Numbered from the stretch's first letter, positions 27,404 through 37,359 are shown. The stretch is DNA of 42,683 nt from Desulfuromonas sp. (GCF_002868845.1 NZ_PKUB01000053.1:16739-59421); one strand, 5' to 3'. The notes: generated by a model from the letters alone, not told the origin. Numbers and translations: made by a program.

Positions 27404-28423
27404 CTAAAGACCCACTCCGTCCAAAGTTTCTCCGCAAGAAGCGCACTGCCCCTCCTCGATCCGCACCGCTCCCAGACGGTACCCGGAGCGCTCGATAACC
27501 AGCTCCTTGCAAGCGGGACAGAAGGTGTTTTCCCCTCCCTCTCCCGGCACGTTCCCCTCGTAAACGTACTTGAGACCGGCATCCAGGCCGATCTGCCGGG
27601 CCCGGCGCAGGGTCGCCACGGGAGTCCGGGGAGAGTCGAGCATCTTGTAGGTCGGGTAGAAGGCGGTCACGTGCCAGGGCACTTCGGGGCCGAGTTCGCC
27701 TGCGATAAAGTCGGCGATCCCCGCGAGCTGCTCCTCGTCATCGTTGTGCCCCGGGATCACCAGGGTGGTCACCTCCAGCCAGATCCCGAGTCGCCGGTAA
27801 ACCCTGAGGGTGTCCAGGACCCCCTCCAGGGTCGCGCCGGCCACCTCCCGGTAGAACCTGTCCGAAAACCCCTTCAGATCGACATTGGCGGCGCCGAGAT
27901 GGGGGGCGATGCGTTCCAAGGCCTCGGGGGACGTGTAGCCGTTGGTGACGAAAACATTGTCGATCCCCTCCTGCCTGGCCAGCACGGCCGTGTCGTAGGC
28001 GTACTCGTAGAAAACCGTCGGCTCGGTATAGGTATAGGCGATGGTGCGGCACCCGGCCGCCTTGGCCTCCCGCACGATCTGCTCCGGAGGCAATTCCCGG
28101 CCGGGAATGTCCTTGCGCTCGCGGGGCCACTGGGAGATCTCGTAGTTCTGGCAGTGCAGGCAGCGGAAATTACAGCCGACGGTGGCGACGGAGAAACTCC
28201 GGGAGCCGGGGTAATAGTGGAACAGGGGCTTCTTCTCGATGGGATCGGCATTCTCGGCGATGCTCCTGCCGTACACGAGGGTGTACAAGACTCCCTTCCG
28301 GTTCTCGCGCACCCCGCAGACCCCCCGATGACCGTCGGCAATGAGGCAGCGGAAGCGGCACAGAGAGCAGCGCACGACGTCCCCTTCGACCGGTTCCCAG
28401 AACATGGCTTTGTGTGCGTTCAC
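27404..28423 (-). CDS. amrS: AmmeMemoRadiSam-system radical SAM enzyme
   Basis: 339-residue radical SAM protein of the AmrS family, normally associated with AMMECR1 and Memo-like partners; the reaction is not established. The [4Fe-4S] motif CNFRCLHCQN (CxxxCxxC) lies at about residues 84-93 after the family motif PIEKKPLFHYYPGS. The N-terminus carries a second cysteine set (CSLCRFRC and GVCGVR) and the C-terminus a zinc-ribbon-like pair (CPACKELV and CASCGE). Other family features are AYTYTEPTVFYEYAYD and NVDLKGFSDRFYRE. Start: GTG 28423 follows a GGGGGGAAGG purine run; an internal ATG at 28405 has no ribosome site. Neither partner is encoded in this window. Confidence 0.92.
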   Translation of the reverse strand: MNAHKAMFWEPVEGDVVRCSLCRFRCLIADGHRGVCGVRENRKGVLYTLVYGRSIAENADPIEKKPLFHYYPGSRSFSVATVGCNFRCLHCQNYEISQWPRERKDIPGRELPPEQIVREAKAAGCRTIAYTYTEPTVFYEYAYDTAVLARQEGIDNVFVTNGYTSPEALERIAPHLGAANVDLKGFSDRFYREVAGATLEGVLDTLRVYRRLGIWLEVTTLVIPGHNDDEEQLAGIADFIAGELGPEVPWHVTAFYPTYKMLDSPRTPVATLRRARQIGLDAGLKYVYEGNVPGEGGENTFCPACKELVIERSGYRLGAVRIEEGQCASCGETLDGVGL

Positions 28424-28570
28424 GGCCTTCCCCCCGGCTAAAATGGGTTAGCTGACACTGGACCGTCAGCGAGTCTCAACTATAACACTGTCAAATTTTC
28501 AACACGGAGAAGTCAAAATTATAACACACGCGTCGCTGCGCCCCCCTCTCCCGACCGGGAGGGACAGAAG
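28424..28570. other. Intergenic stretch upstream of amrS with short repeats
   Basis: No gene. An AT-rich patch carries TATAACAC twice (28482-28489 and 28521-28528) and GTCAAA twice (28491-28496 and 28513-28518). A 6-bp inverted repeat, GCTGAC/GTCAGC, lies at 28452-28457 and 28466-28471. It may hold the amrS promoter or an operator, but no good -35/-10 pair stands out on the minus strand. Confidence 0.35.
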
Positions 28571-28810
28571 GTGATCAAGGTCCTTCGCCACACGGGATCC
28601 ACGGTGAGATTGGACGATTTCGGCCCCGGCGTCTCGTCCCGGGGCTGCCTGACCAGGAACCCCATCGATACCTCAAAATCGACGGGTCCTTCGCCGGCGA
28701 CGTGGGGCCGGACGAAAAGAAGGGTTCGGTGGTCAGGGCGTTCATCGAGATGGGCCGGGGACTCGGCCTGGAGATCGTCGCCGAAGGGGGCGCAGTCTCG
28801 AAGCGGACCC
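28571..28810 (+). pseudogene. Remnant of an EAL-domain c-di-GMP phosphodiesterase (frameshifted, truncated)
   Basis: Read in one frame, the DNA gives STVRLDDFGPGVSSRGCLTRNPID, aligning position for position with the EAL-family segment LDDFGTGYSSLSYLKRLPID. After a one-base loss near 28670 the next frame continues LKIDGSFAGDVGPDEKKGS and VVRAFIEMGRGLGLEIVAEG, the following EAL motifs. The part before the DDFG motif (including the EAL tripeptide) and the end of the domain are missing, and no complete frame exists. It lies on the plus strand between minus-strand amrS and rodA. The rest of the gap to 28875 has no recognisable gene. Confidence 0.8.
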
Positions 28811-28875
28811 CGCCCTCCATGGGCGGAGCCTTCGCGACAGCGAGGCGGCGGGAGGGGCCTGAAGGGGGGGGGAGG

Positions 28876-29970
28876 TCAGAACATGAAACGGCGCATGCTC
28901 ACGTTGAGCAGCAGCCCGGTGCCGATCATCGTGGTGATCAGGCTGGTTCCCCCGTAGGAGAAGAGCGGCAGGGGCACGCCCACGACCGGAAGGAGACCGA
29001 TGACCATCCCGAGGTTGACCACGATGTGCCAGAAGAACATAGCCACCACCCCGATGGCCAGGGCCATGCCGAAGTGGTCCGAAGCGCGCCGGGCGATGTA
29101 AATCCCCCAGATGACAAGAAAGAGATAGAGCAGCAGAAGGGCCAGGCACCCGGCGAATCCCCACTCCTCGGCGAAGACCGAGAAAGCGAAATCGGTATGC
29201 CGCTCGGGGAGGAAAGAGAGCTGGGACTGGGTCCCCTTCATGAACCCCTTGCCGAAGAAACCGCCGCTGCCGACGGCGATCTTGGACTGGATGATGTGGT
29301 AGCCGGAACCGAAGGGGTCCCGCTCCGGGTCGAGAAAGGTCCGGATGCGCTCCTTCTTGTAGTCCCTCAGCAGAAACCATCCGCCGGCCACGGCGCTCAG
29401 CCCCATGAGGGCCAGCGAGACGAGGGTGGCGCGGCGCACCCCGACAAACAGGACCACCGTCCCGGCGATGAAAATCAGCATCAGGGAGGTCCCCAGGTCG
29501 GGCTGCTTCATTATCAGCAGGGCCGGCAGGCCGAGCAGGAGGAGGGGCCCCCCCAGGTCCCGCAGGGAAAGGCCGCGCACGGCCCCCTTGCGGCTGAAGT
29601 AGCGGCCCAGAGTGATGATCATGACGATCTTCATCACCTCGCTCGGCTGGAGGTTGAAAAAACCGAGGTTGATCCAGCGGGTCGCTCCCATGGAGGTCTT
29701 GCCAAACAGGATGACATACAGCAGCAGGGCGACGGCCACCCCGTAGAAGAAAAAGGCGAGATGCTCGAGGTGGCGGTAGTCCACGGTGCAGACCGCCAGG
29801 GCGACGAGAAGCCCCGCCCCCATCCAGGAGAGCTGCTTGAGGTAGTAGGGCGTTGCCATGTCCCAGCTGGCGGTGGCGCTGTAGAGGTTGAGCACCCCGA
29901 TGCCGGCGATGATGAGAACGGCGAAAAGAAGCGTCCAGTCGAAATGGGTGATCAGTCTGCGGTCAAACAT
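28876..29970 (-). CDS. rodA: Rod-shape peptidoglycan glycosyltransferase RodA (SEDS family)
   Basis: SEDS-family polymerase of the elongasome, an integral inner-membrane protein that polymerises lipid II in partnership with PBP2. 364 residues with about ten hydrophobic segments. Family motifs: GATRWINLGFFNLQPSEVMK, KQPDLGTSLML, ERIRTFLDPERDPFGSGYHI, and the late PERHTDFAFSVFAEEWGF containing the catalytic Asp. The C-terminal LPLFSYGGTSLITTMIGTG is typical. ATG at 29970 lies three bases past the mrdA stop, so the two genes are coupled. It is the last gene of the mre-mrd set, with no clear terminator downstream. Confidence 0.96.
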   Translation of the reverse strand: MFDRRLITHFDWTLLFAVLIIAGIGVLNLYSATASWDMATPYYLKQLSWMGAGLLVALAVCTVDYRHLEHLAFFFYGVAVALLLYVILFGKTSMGATRWINLGFFNLQPSEVMKIVMIITLGRYFSRKGAVRGLSLRDLGGPLLLLGLPALLIMKQPDLGTSLMLIFIAGTVVLFVGVRRATLVSLALMGLSAVAGGWFLLRDYKKERIRTFLDPERDPFGSGYHIIQSKIAVGSGGFFGKGFMKGTQSQLSFLPERHTDFAFSVFAEEWGFAGCLALLLLYLFLVIWGIYIARRASDHFGMALAIGVVAMFFWHIVVNLGMVIGLLPVVGVPLPLFSYGGTSLITTMIGTGLLLNVSMRRFMF

Positions 29971-29973
29971 CGG

Positions 29974-31839
29974 TCATTCATCCCCCAGGGCAACCACCGC
30001 GGCCGTCTCGGCGGCCTCGATTCCGAAATAACTCTCAAAGACCCTTCGGGCCACGGGCGCCGCCGCGCTGCCGCCATGGCCGCCGTGCTCCACAACGACC
30101 GCGACAGCGATTTTCGGATCTTCGGCGGGAGCATAAGCCACGAACAGGGCGTGATCGCGGAACCGGTAAGGCGTCACGTCCTCGGCCTCCAACGCCTCTT
30201 CTTCGTCGGACTTGCGGCGCACGACCTGGGCGGTGCCGGTCTTGCCGGCCACCCGGATCGAATCGAGGCGGCTGGCCGCCCCCGTGCCGCGGGACTCGTT
30301 CACCACCGCCTCCAGCCCCAGGCGCACCGCCCGGAGGTGAGCCGGCTCAAGGGCCTGGGACCGAATCGCCTCGGGAGCGCTCTCCAGAAGGACGTTGCCC
30401 GCGAAATCCTCGACCCTTTTCACCACCTGCGGACGCAGTACGGTGCCTCCGTTGGCCACTGCCGCGGTCATCACCGCCAATTGCAGGGGAGTCGCCAGCA
30501 CGTAGCCCTGCCCGATCGAGGCGATGACCGTCTCGCCGGGATACCAGCTCGTGTTGAAGCGCCGCTTTTTCCACTCCCGGTCCGGGATCAGCCCCCCCTT
30601 CTCCCCCTCCAGGGGAAAGTCGAGAGGAGCTCCCAGGCCCAGCTCCCGGGCCATCTGCGCGAGGCGGTCGATTCCGAGTTCCAGGCCGACCTGATAGAAC
30701 CAGACATCGCAGCTCTCCCGCAGGGCCTTTTTCAAGTCGGTCGCCCCATGCCCCCGCTTTTTCCAGCAACGGTACACGGCATCCCCCAGTTCGAAACTCC
30801 CCGTGCAGTTGAAGGTGGTGGCGGGGCTGGCCACTCCGGCGCGCAGGGCGGCAAGGGCGGTGACGATTTTAAAGGTCGATCCGGGAGGGTATTGGCCGCG
30901 AAGGGCCTTGTTCTGCAGGGGGTGGCGGGAGTTCTGGACCAGTTCGATCCACTCTTTGCCGGCGATTCCACGGGCGAACAGGGCCGGGTCGAAGGCGGGC
31001 CGGCTGACCAGGGCCAGAACCTCGCCGCTGTGCACGTCGAGGGCCACGACCGCGCCGGCGCCGTCGCCCAGACCTTCCTCGGCCGCCATCTGCACGTCCT
31101 GCCGCAGGGTCAGGTAGACCTTGTTTCCGGGGCTCGGCTCCTGGGTCTTGAGAATGCGCAGCTCCTTCCCCTTGACGTCCACCTCCAGACGGCGCTCGCC
31201 CTCCCCCCCCCTCAGGTAGGCCTCGAGGTGCTTCTCCAGGCCGCTCTTGCCCACGTAATTGCCCGCACGGTAGCCGGAGAAGGCCTCGGCCTGCAATTCC
31301 CGCTCGGTAATCTCCCCGAGATAGCCGAACAGGTGGGCGCCCAGCTCACCGTAGGGATAAGCCCGCAGGGGACGAACCTCGGTCAGCACCCCGGGCAGGT
31401 CGACCGAGTTCTCCTGAATCTGCTCCAGGGCATCCCGGCCGATATCGTCGGCCAGGGGCAGGGGACGGTACGGCGGGAAACGGCTGCCCTCCTGCCAACG
31501 TTTCAACAGGTCCTCCCGGCTGACGGGAAGGATGGCGGAGAGGCGATCCAGCAGCAGGTCCCGGTCTTCCACGTCCTGGCGCAGGACCGAGGCTCTGAAG
31601 GAGGGTCGGATATCAACGAGAAGTTCCCCGTTGCGATCGAAAACCGGCCCGCGTGGCGCGGCGATGGGGACATAGCGGATGCGGTTCTTCTCGGACAGGG
31701 AGAGGTAACGCTCGCCGTTGATCACCTGCAGAGTCCACAAGCGCAGAGCCAACAGAAGAAAGACGGCCACGGCAGCCAGGGACAGAAAGAGAAAACGAGT
31801 TTTGAGGGCGGGGGCCTCGGACCAGGGATTAAGACTCAT
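29974..31839 (-). CDS. mrdA: Penicillin-binding protein 2 (elongation transpeptidase)
   Basis: Class B PBP that crosslinks new peptidoglycan during elongation together with RodA. 621 residues: short cytoplasmic tail, one membrane segment (about 15-35), a dimerisation region with APRGPVFDRNGELL, and a transpeptidase domain. Catalytic motifs are complete: SxxK as PPGSTFKIV (Ser about 318), SxN region as ESCDVWFYQVG with Cys in the middle (SCD), and KTGT as AGKTGTAQVV (about 531). ATG at 31839, overlapping the mreD end by 11 bases, which suggests translational coupling. The periplasmic location and partner RodA follow from the family. Confidence 0.96.
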   Translation of the reverse strand: MSLNPWSEAPALKTRFLFLSLAAVAVFLLLALRLWTLQVINGERYLSLSEKNRIRYVPIAAPRGPVFDRNGELLVDIRPSFRASVLRQDVEDRDLLLDRLSAILPVSREDLLKRWQEGSRFPPYRPLPLADDIGRDALEQIQENSVDLPGVLTEVRPLRAYPYGELGAHLFGYLGEITERELQAEAFSGYRAGNYVGKSGLEKHLEAYLRGGEGERRLEVDVKGKELRILKTQEPSPGNKVYLTLRQDVQMAAEEGLGDGAGAVVALDVHSGEVLALVSRPAFDPALFARGIAGKEWIELVQNSRHPLQNKALRGQYPPGSTFKIVTALAALRAGVASPATTFNCTGSFELGDAVYRCWKKRGHGATDLKKALRESCDVWFYQVGLELGIDRLAQMARELGLGAPLDFPLEGEKGGLIPDREWKKRRFNTSWYPGETVIASIGQGYVLATPLQLAVMTAAVANGGTVLRPQVVKRVEDFAGNVLLESAPEAIRSQALEPAHLRAVRLGLEAVVNESRGTGAASRLDSIRVAGKTGTAQVVRRKSDEEEALEAEDVTPYRFRDHALFVAYAPAEDPKIAVAVVVEHGGHGGSAAAPVARRVFESYFGIEAAETAAVVALGDE

Positions 31840-32365
31840 AACGGCGATCCAGATGGCGCAGTCCCGGGATTCCGGCCCGGGGCGCGAGGCGTCTCTGAAG
31901 CGGAACGAGCCCCTTGAGGAGCACCAGGGCGGCGAACAGGTTGATCAGGGCTTGAGCTCCAAGTCCACCGAGGATAAAGGACCACAGAGTGCCGGCATCG
32001 GCCATGAATCCCACGGAGAAGGCGAGCAGTCCCCCCTCAACGAAGGTGCCGAAGAAAGTGAGCATCAGCAGCAGAAGAGAGCTTTCGGTGTTGAGGCGCC
32101 CGCTCGCCCCGCGCACCGCGAAGAAGGTGACCAGCAGGGCGAAGCCATGAAGTCCGAAAAGGCCGCCGGCCATGGCATCGGTCAGGAAGCCGAGTCCGTA
32201 GGCGATGATCCCGCCACGCAGGGAATCCTCGTTAAGACCGAGGTAGATGACCAGGATCAGCAGCAGGTCGGGCTTGAGTGCCCAGGGAAGAAGCGCAGGA
32301 AGCAACGCCGTCTGCACCAGGAGAAAGGCGAACCCCGCGGCGAAATAGGCGAGAGCCCGTTTCAC
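31829..32365 (-). CDS. mreD: Rod-shape-determining membrane protein MreD
   Basis: 178-residue polytopic inner-membrane protein of the elongasome, linking MreC to the membrane complex. Sequence is mostly hydrophobic with five or six segments. The MreD-like features are the opening ALAYFAAGFAFLLVQTALLP, the short acidic PDLLLILVIYLGLNED and GGIIAYGLGFLTDAMAGGLFG. Identity rests on hydropathy, length and its place between mreC and mrdA, since MreD is weakly conserved. ATG at 32365 overlaps the mreC stop by four bases (ATGA), and its own end overlaps mrdA by 11 bases. Confidence 0.92.
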   Translation of the reverse strand: MKRALAYFAAGFAFLLVQTALLPALLPWALKPDLLLILVIYLGLNEDSLRGGIIAYGLGFLTDAMAGGLFGLHGFALLVTFFAVRGASGRLNTESSLLLLMLTFFGTFVEGGLLAFSVGFMADAGTLWSFILGGLGAQALINLFAALVLLKGLVPLQRRLAPRAGIPGLRHLDRRYES

Positions 32366-33180
32366 GGCTCCTCCCCGAGCAGGACCAGCACCTCTTCCAG
32401 GCGCGCGAAATCGGTGGCGGGTGCCATCTCGACGCTCTGGAACAGCCCGTAGTCCCCGCGGTAGACCTTGACAACCTCCCCGATGACAAGCCCCTTGGGA
32501 AAGACCCCTCCCATTCCGGAGGTGACGATCCGGTCGCCGGCCTTGATGTCCTCCAGGCGCAGTGCGAACTCCAGGGTCAGAGTCTGGCCCCGCCCCCGGC
32601 AGACCCCTCGGGTCCGGTTGCGCTGCACCAGGGAGGCGACGGCGGACGAGGCATCTGTGATCAGGAGAACCCTCGCCTGGTGGGCACCGCAGCGGATGAT
32701 GCGTCCCACGACTCCCTCGGCCACCACCACCGGCATCCCCTCCCGGACGCCGTCCTCGAGCCCCTTGTCGATGACCACGGTACGAAACCAGTTGGAAGCG
32801 TCCTCGGCCACGACCTGGGCCGGCAGAGCCGGCAGCGCCACCCGGTCCCTGAAATCAAGGAGGAGGCGCAGCCTCTCGTTGGCAAGACGCACCTCCTGAA
32901 GGCCTGCCAACTCGGCCTTGAGGGTGCGATTCTCCTCGTGCATCCGGGCGTTGTCATCCTCGGTGCGAACAAGGTACAGGTAACGCTCCCATTTGTCGGC
33001 CAGAAGTTCCCAGGGTGCGGAGAGAGCCCCCTGCAGTGGGGCGGCCAGGCGCAGGACGGCCCGTTCGAAAAGGGTGGTATGCTCGCGTTTTTTCAAATGC
33101 CCCGAATAGAGCAGGAGGGCGGCCAGCAGGAGAGCGGTCGCAACGAGGGATCTTCGGTATTTTCTGAGCAGTTCAAACAT
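32362..33180 (-). CDS. mreC: Rod-shape-determining protein MreC
   Basis: 272-residue periplasmic protein anchored by one membrane segment (about 9-26, SLVATALLLAALLLYSGHL). It is followed by a coiled coil (about 65-95, RTEDDNARMHEENRTLKAEL) and paired beta domains with RVLLITDASSAVASLVQRNR, VTSGMGGVFPKGLVIGEV and a final VLLGEEP. It links MreB/MreD to PBP2. ATG at 33180. No clear Shine-Dalgarno precedes it, and only about 20 bases separate the start from an intrinsic terminator after mreB, so expression must depend on read-through. Confidence 0.95.
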   Translation of the reverse strand: MFELLRKYRRSLVATALLLAALLLYSGHLKKREHTTLFERAVLRLAAPLQGALSAPWELLADKWERYLYLVRTEDDNARMHEENRTLKAELAGLQEVRLANERLRLLLDFRDRVALPALPAQVVAEDASNWFRTVVIDKGLEDGVREGMPVVVAEGVVGRIIRCGAHQARVLLITDASSAVASLVQRNRTRGVCRGRGQTLTLEFALRLEDIKAGDRIVTSGMGGVFPKGLVIGEVVKVYRGDYGLFQSVEMAPATDFARLEEVLVLLGEEP

Positions 33181-33199
33181 TCGGACACAATGACGAATA

Positions 33200-33228
33200 A
33201 TTAAAAAGGAGGGCCGGGGGCCCTCCTT
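33200..33228 (-). terminator. Intrinsic terminator between mreB and mreC
   Basis: Ten-base arms 33206-33215 and 33219-33228 (AAGGAGGGCC and complement) around a GGG loop are followed on the minus strand by TTTTTAATT. It falls 50 bases past the mreB stop and about 20 before mreC, so it is probably a partial terminator. Confidence 0.85.
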
Positions 33229-33277
33229 GCCGGCACTGTCCAGCGCCCTCGGCTCCGCCGACCCTGTCGGGAAACGC

Positions 33278-34426
<1,149 letters not shown>

Positions 34427-34429
34427 TTA

Positions 34430-34458
34430 TTGCATTTCGACTCCTGATCAACTAACAT
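34430..34458 (+). promoter_or_regulatory. Candidate promoter for the ppiD-like gene
   Basis: TTGCAT (34430-34435) and TAACAT (34453-34458) are spaced by 17 bases, about 50 bases before the start codon. It lies in the divergent region shared with mreB. Confidence 0.4.
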
Positions 34459-34509
34459 GCGCCCTCTGTTTCTGAATCCCGTAAAAACCACCAAAGGAGA
34501 CGGTCCCCA

Positions 34510-36450
34510 ATGCTGGATCTGATTCGCAAAAAACAAAAATCTGTTATTGTCAAAATCGTATTCTGGGCCATTATCGCCACCTTCGTCGGCACCATCTTCC
34601 TGGTCTGGGGCAAAGGCTCCGACGGCGGACCGGAAGCCAGCAGCGCGGCGATTACCATCAACGGCAGTGAAATCAGCTTCGAAGACTATCAGGTGTCCTA
34701 CAGCAACCTGTACCGCCTCTACCAGAATATCTACCGGGAGCAGTTCACCCCCGCCCTCGAGAAGAAACTGAACCTGAGGCAGCAGGCCATCGACACCCTC
34801 ATCGACCAGACGCTCCTGATGGAGGAGGCGAAACGCCAGAAGATCAAGGTCTCCAAGCAGGAGCTGGTCGATTCCATCGCCCAGGTCCCCGCCTTTCAGG
34901 AAAACGGCGTGTTCAACAAGGAGCGCTACCTCCAGGTTCTCAGCTACCAGCGCATGACCCCCGACGGCTTCGAACAGATGCAGAAACGCCAGCTTCTCAT
35001 CGGGAAGGTCCAGGAGCAGCTCAAGGCGGAGGTGACCGCCACCGCCGATGAAATCACCCAGGAATACCGCGAACAGAACGAGATGATCAATCTGGAGTTC
35101 GTGCGCCTCGCCCCCGCACTCTTTGAAAAGAAGGTAAAGGTGGACGAAGAGCAACTCCAGGCCTTCTTCTCAGAGAACCGCGAGGACTTCCGGTTGCCCG
35201 AGACGGTCGCCCTGCGCTACCTGCAGTTCGACCCCGCCCGCTACGAAAAAGACGTTACCCTGTCCGAAAAGGAACTGAACAAGCATTACCGGCGCCACCT
35301 CGACCGCTACGAGATCCCCGAACAGGTAAAGGCCTCCCACGTCCTTATCAAGGTGGCCAAGGACGCCGACCAGGACTCCCGCGCCAAGAAGCGCGCCCTG
35401 GCCGAAAAGGTTCTGGAAGAGGCCCGCTCCGGCAAGGATTTCGCCGAACTGGCCGACACCTACTCCGACGATGCCGGCAGCGCCGCCAAGGGCGGCGAGT
35501 TGGGCTTCTTCACCCGCGGCACCATGGTCGCCCCCTTTGAGCAGGCAGCCTTCGCCCTCAAGCCCGGCGATATCAGCGGGATCGTTGAATCGTCCTTCGG
35601 CTTCCACATCATCAAAAGCCAGGGTTACATCGAGGCCGGCATCAAGCCCCTGGCCGACGTGCTGGAGGAAGTCCAGAGCAGCCTGCGGGTCGAGAAGGCC
35701 GGGCGCCTGGCCCAGGAAAAGGCCATGGACGCCTACAACGTGAACCGCAAAACGGGCGATCTCGAAGCCGCCGCCAAGGCCAACGACCTCGGCATCAAAG
35801 AGACCGGCTTCTTTGGCCGCGGCGAGCCGATCGACGGCATCAGCGACCCCGCCAAGGTCGCCGCCTCTGCCTTCGCCCTCCAGGCCGGCGAACTGGCCCG
35901 CCCGGTCATCCTCCCCGAGGGCATCGTCCTGCTCTCCGTCAAGGAGCGACGCGACAGCAGGCTGCCCGAGCTCGACGAGGTCCGCGACGCCGTGGAACAG
36001 ACGTTCCAGCGCGGCAAGCGCGAGGAGCAGGCCCGCCAGGCGGCCGACGAGATCCTCGCCGCCCTGAAGGAGGGCAAAAAGCTCAAGGCGCAGGCCAAAG
36101 AGCACGGAGTCGAAATCGAGGAGACCGGCCTCTTCGCCCGCACCTACGGCGACTTCATCCCCCGGCTCGGCAATGTCGAGACTCTCGCCCAAACCGCCTT
36201 CGACCTGACCATGGAGTCGCCGGCCGCCGACGAGGTCTACGAAATCGAAGGCAAGTACGTGGTCGCCGCCCTCAAGGAGCGACAGGAAGCCGACATGGAG
36301 AAGCTCGACCTGGCCAAGCACGAGCAGGTCCGGGCCACCCTGGTTACCCGCAAGCAGGAAGAAGCCCTCAAGGAGCGCCTCCAGCAGCTGCGCGACGACG
36401 CCGAAATCATCATCGCCCCGACCATCGTCGCGGCGATCGAAAAGGACTAG
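34510..36450 (+). CDS. PpiD-like periplasmic peptidyl-prolyl isomerase/chaperone
   Basis: 646-residue membrane-anchored chaperone of the SurA/PpiD type. A short basic N-terminus leads into one membrane segment (about 13-33, IVKIVFWAIIATFVGTIFLV), so the bulk is periplasmic. A SurA_N-like helical region spans about 45-250 (ITINGSEISFEDYQVSYSNL). A single parvulin rotamase domain lies at about 277-370 (ASHVLIKV, GGELGFFTRGTMVAPFEQAA, GFHIIKSQGY). Long helical C-terminal repeats follow. The architecture and length match PpiD, which helps proteins emerging from SecYEG. The ATG has AAGGAG ten bases upstream. It lies only nine bases before purC, so the two are probably co-transcribed despite unrelated functions. 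Confidence 0.92.
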   Translation: MLDLIRKKQKSVIVKIVFWAIIATFVGTIFLVWGKGSDGGPEASSAAITINGSEISFEDYQVSYSNLYRLYQNIYREQFTPALEKKLNLRQQAIDTLIDQTLLMEEAKRQKIKVSKQELVDSIAQVPAFQENGVFNKERYLQVLSYQRMTPDGFEQMQKRQLLIGKVQEQLKAEVTATADEITQEYREQNEMINLEFVRLAPALFEKKVKVDEEQLQAFFSENREDFRLPETVALRYLQFDPARYEKDVTLSEKELNKHYRRHLDRYEIPEQVKASHVLIKVAKDADQDSRAKKRALAEKVLEEARSGKDFAELADTYSDDAGSAAKGGELGFFTRGTMVAPFEQAAFALKPGDISGIVESSFGFHIIKSQGYIEAGIKPLADVLEEVQSSLRVEKAGRLAQEKAMDAYNVNRKTGDLEAAAKANDLGIKETGFFGRGEPIDGISDPAKVAASAFALQAGELARPVILPEGIVLLSVKERRDSRLPELDEVRDAVEQTFQRGKREEQARQAADEILAALKEGKKLKAQAKEHGVEIEETGLFARTYGDFIPRLGNVETLAQTAFDLTMESPAADEVYEIEGKYVVAALKERQEADMEKLDLAKHEQVRATLVTRKQEEALKERLQQLRDDAEIIIAPTIVAAIEKD

Positions 36451-36459
36451 CACAAGACC

Positions 36460-37350
36460 ATGACACCACTCGTATTGCAGACGGACTGCCCCGACCTTCA
36501 GCTCGCCAACCGGGGCAAAGTGCGCGACATCTACGACCTCGGAGAGCACCTGCTGATCGTGACCAGCGACCGCATCAGCGCCTTCGACGTCATCATGGAC
36601 GAGGCGATCCCCAACAAGGGATACGTCCTGACCCAGATCTCCAAGTTCTGGTTCGACCAGATGGGGGACATCGTCCCCAACCACATCGTGGCCACTGAGG
36701 TCGACGACTTCCCCGCCGCCACCCACAAATACCGGGACCAGCTGCAGGGTCGCAGCATGCTGGTGAAAAAGGCCAAGCCCCTGCCCATCGAGTGCATCGT
36801 CCGGGGGTATATCTCCGGATCGGGCTGGAAAGAGTATCAGAAACTCGGCAGCATCTGCGGCATCGACCTGCCGGCGGGGCTGACCGAGAGCCAGATTCTG
36901 CCCGAGCCGATCTTCACCCCCTCCACCAAGGCCGAGATCGGCGAGCACGACGAGAACATCTCCTTCGACCAGGCGGTCGATCTGTGCGAGCCCGGACTGG
37001 CCGAGAAGGCCCGGGACGTCACCGTCGCCATCTACCAGAGGGCCCGCAAGCTGGCCGACGCCAAGGGAATCATCATCGCCGACACCAAGTTCGAGTTCGG
37101 CCTCTACGAAGGCGAGCTGATCTGGATCGACGAGGCCCTGACCCCCGACTCCTCCCGCTTCTGGCCCAAGGACCTGTACCGGGCCGGCGGACCCCAGCCG
37201 AGCTTCGACAAGCAGTTCCTGCGCGACTACCTCGAAACCCTCGACTGGGGCAAGGTGGCGCCGCCTCCGCCCCTGCCCGAAGAGATCGTCCGCAAGACGG
37301 GCGAGAAATACGTCGAGGCCATGACCCAGCTGACGGGTCTGACCCTCTAG
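36460..37350 (+). CDS. purC: SAICAR synthetase
   Basis: Phosphoribosylaminoimidazole-succinocarboxamide synthase, the ATP-dependent step joining aspartate to CAIR in purine synthesis, cytoplasmic. 296 residues, the longer of the two common bacterial forms. Motifs: [20 protein letters not shown] near the N-terminus (ATP site), [60 protein letters not shown] and [18 protein letters not shown]. The ATG at 36460 is nine bases after the preceding stop, with no strong ribosome site, so coupling is likely. A strong terminator follows. The next gene is a purine permease with its own promoter. Confidence 0.97.
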   Translation: MTPLVLQTDCPDLQLANRGKVRDIYDLGEHLLIVTSDRISAFDVIMDEAIPNKGYVLTQISKFWFDQMGDIVPNHIVATEVDDFPAATHKYRDQLQGRSMLVKKAKPLPIECIVRGYISGSGWKEYQKLGSICGIDLPAGLTESQILPEPIFTPSTKAEIGEHDENISFDQAVDLCEPGLAEKARDVTVAIYQRARKLADAKGIIIADTKFEFGLYEGELIWIDEALTPDSSRFWPKDLYRAGGPQPSFDKQFLRDYLETLDWGKVAPPPPLPEEIVRKTGEKYVEAMTQLTGLTL

Positions 37351-37359
37351 AAAGCCTTT

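Noticed and set aside
28482-28528. Direct repeats TATAACAC and GTCAAA as a CRISPR or iteron array
   Set aside because: Only two copies of each, very short and irregularly spaced; kept only as part of the intergenic description.
28702-31917. Very long plus-strand frame opposite rodA and mrdA (1071 codons)
   Set aside because: Antisense to two certain genes. Only its first 35 or so codons are meaningful, as the second half of the EAL remnant.
35170-36948. Minus-strand frame opposite the ppiD-like gene and purC
   Set aside because: It crosses two well-supported plus-strand genes and has shadow composition.
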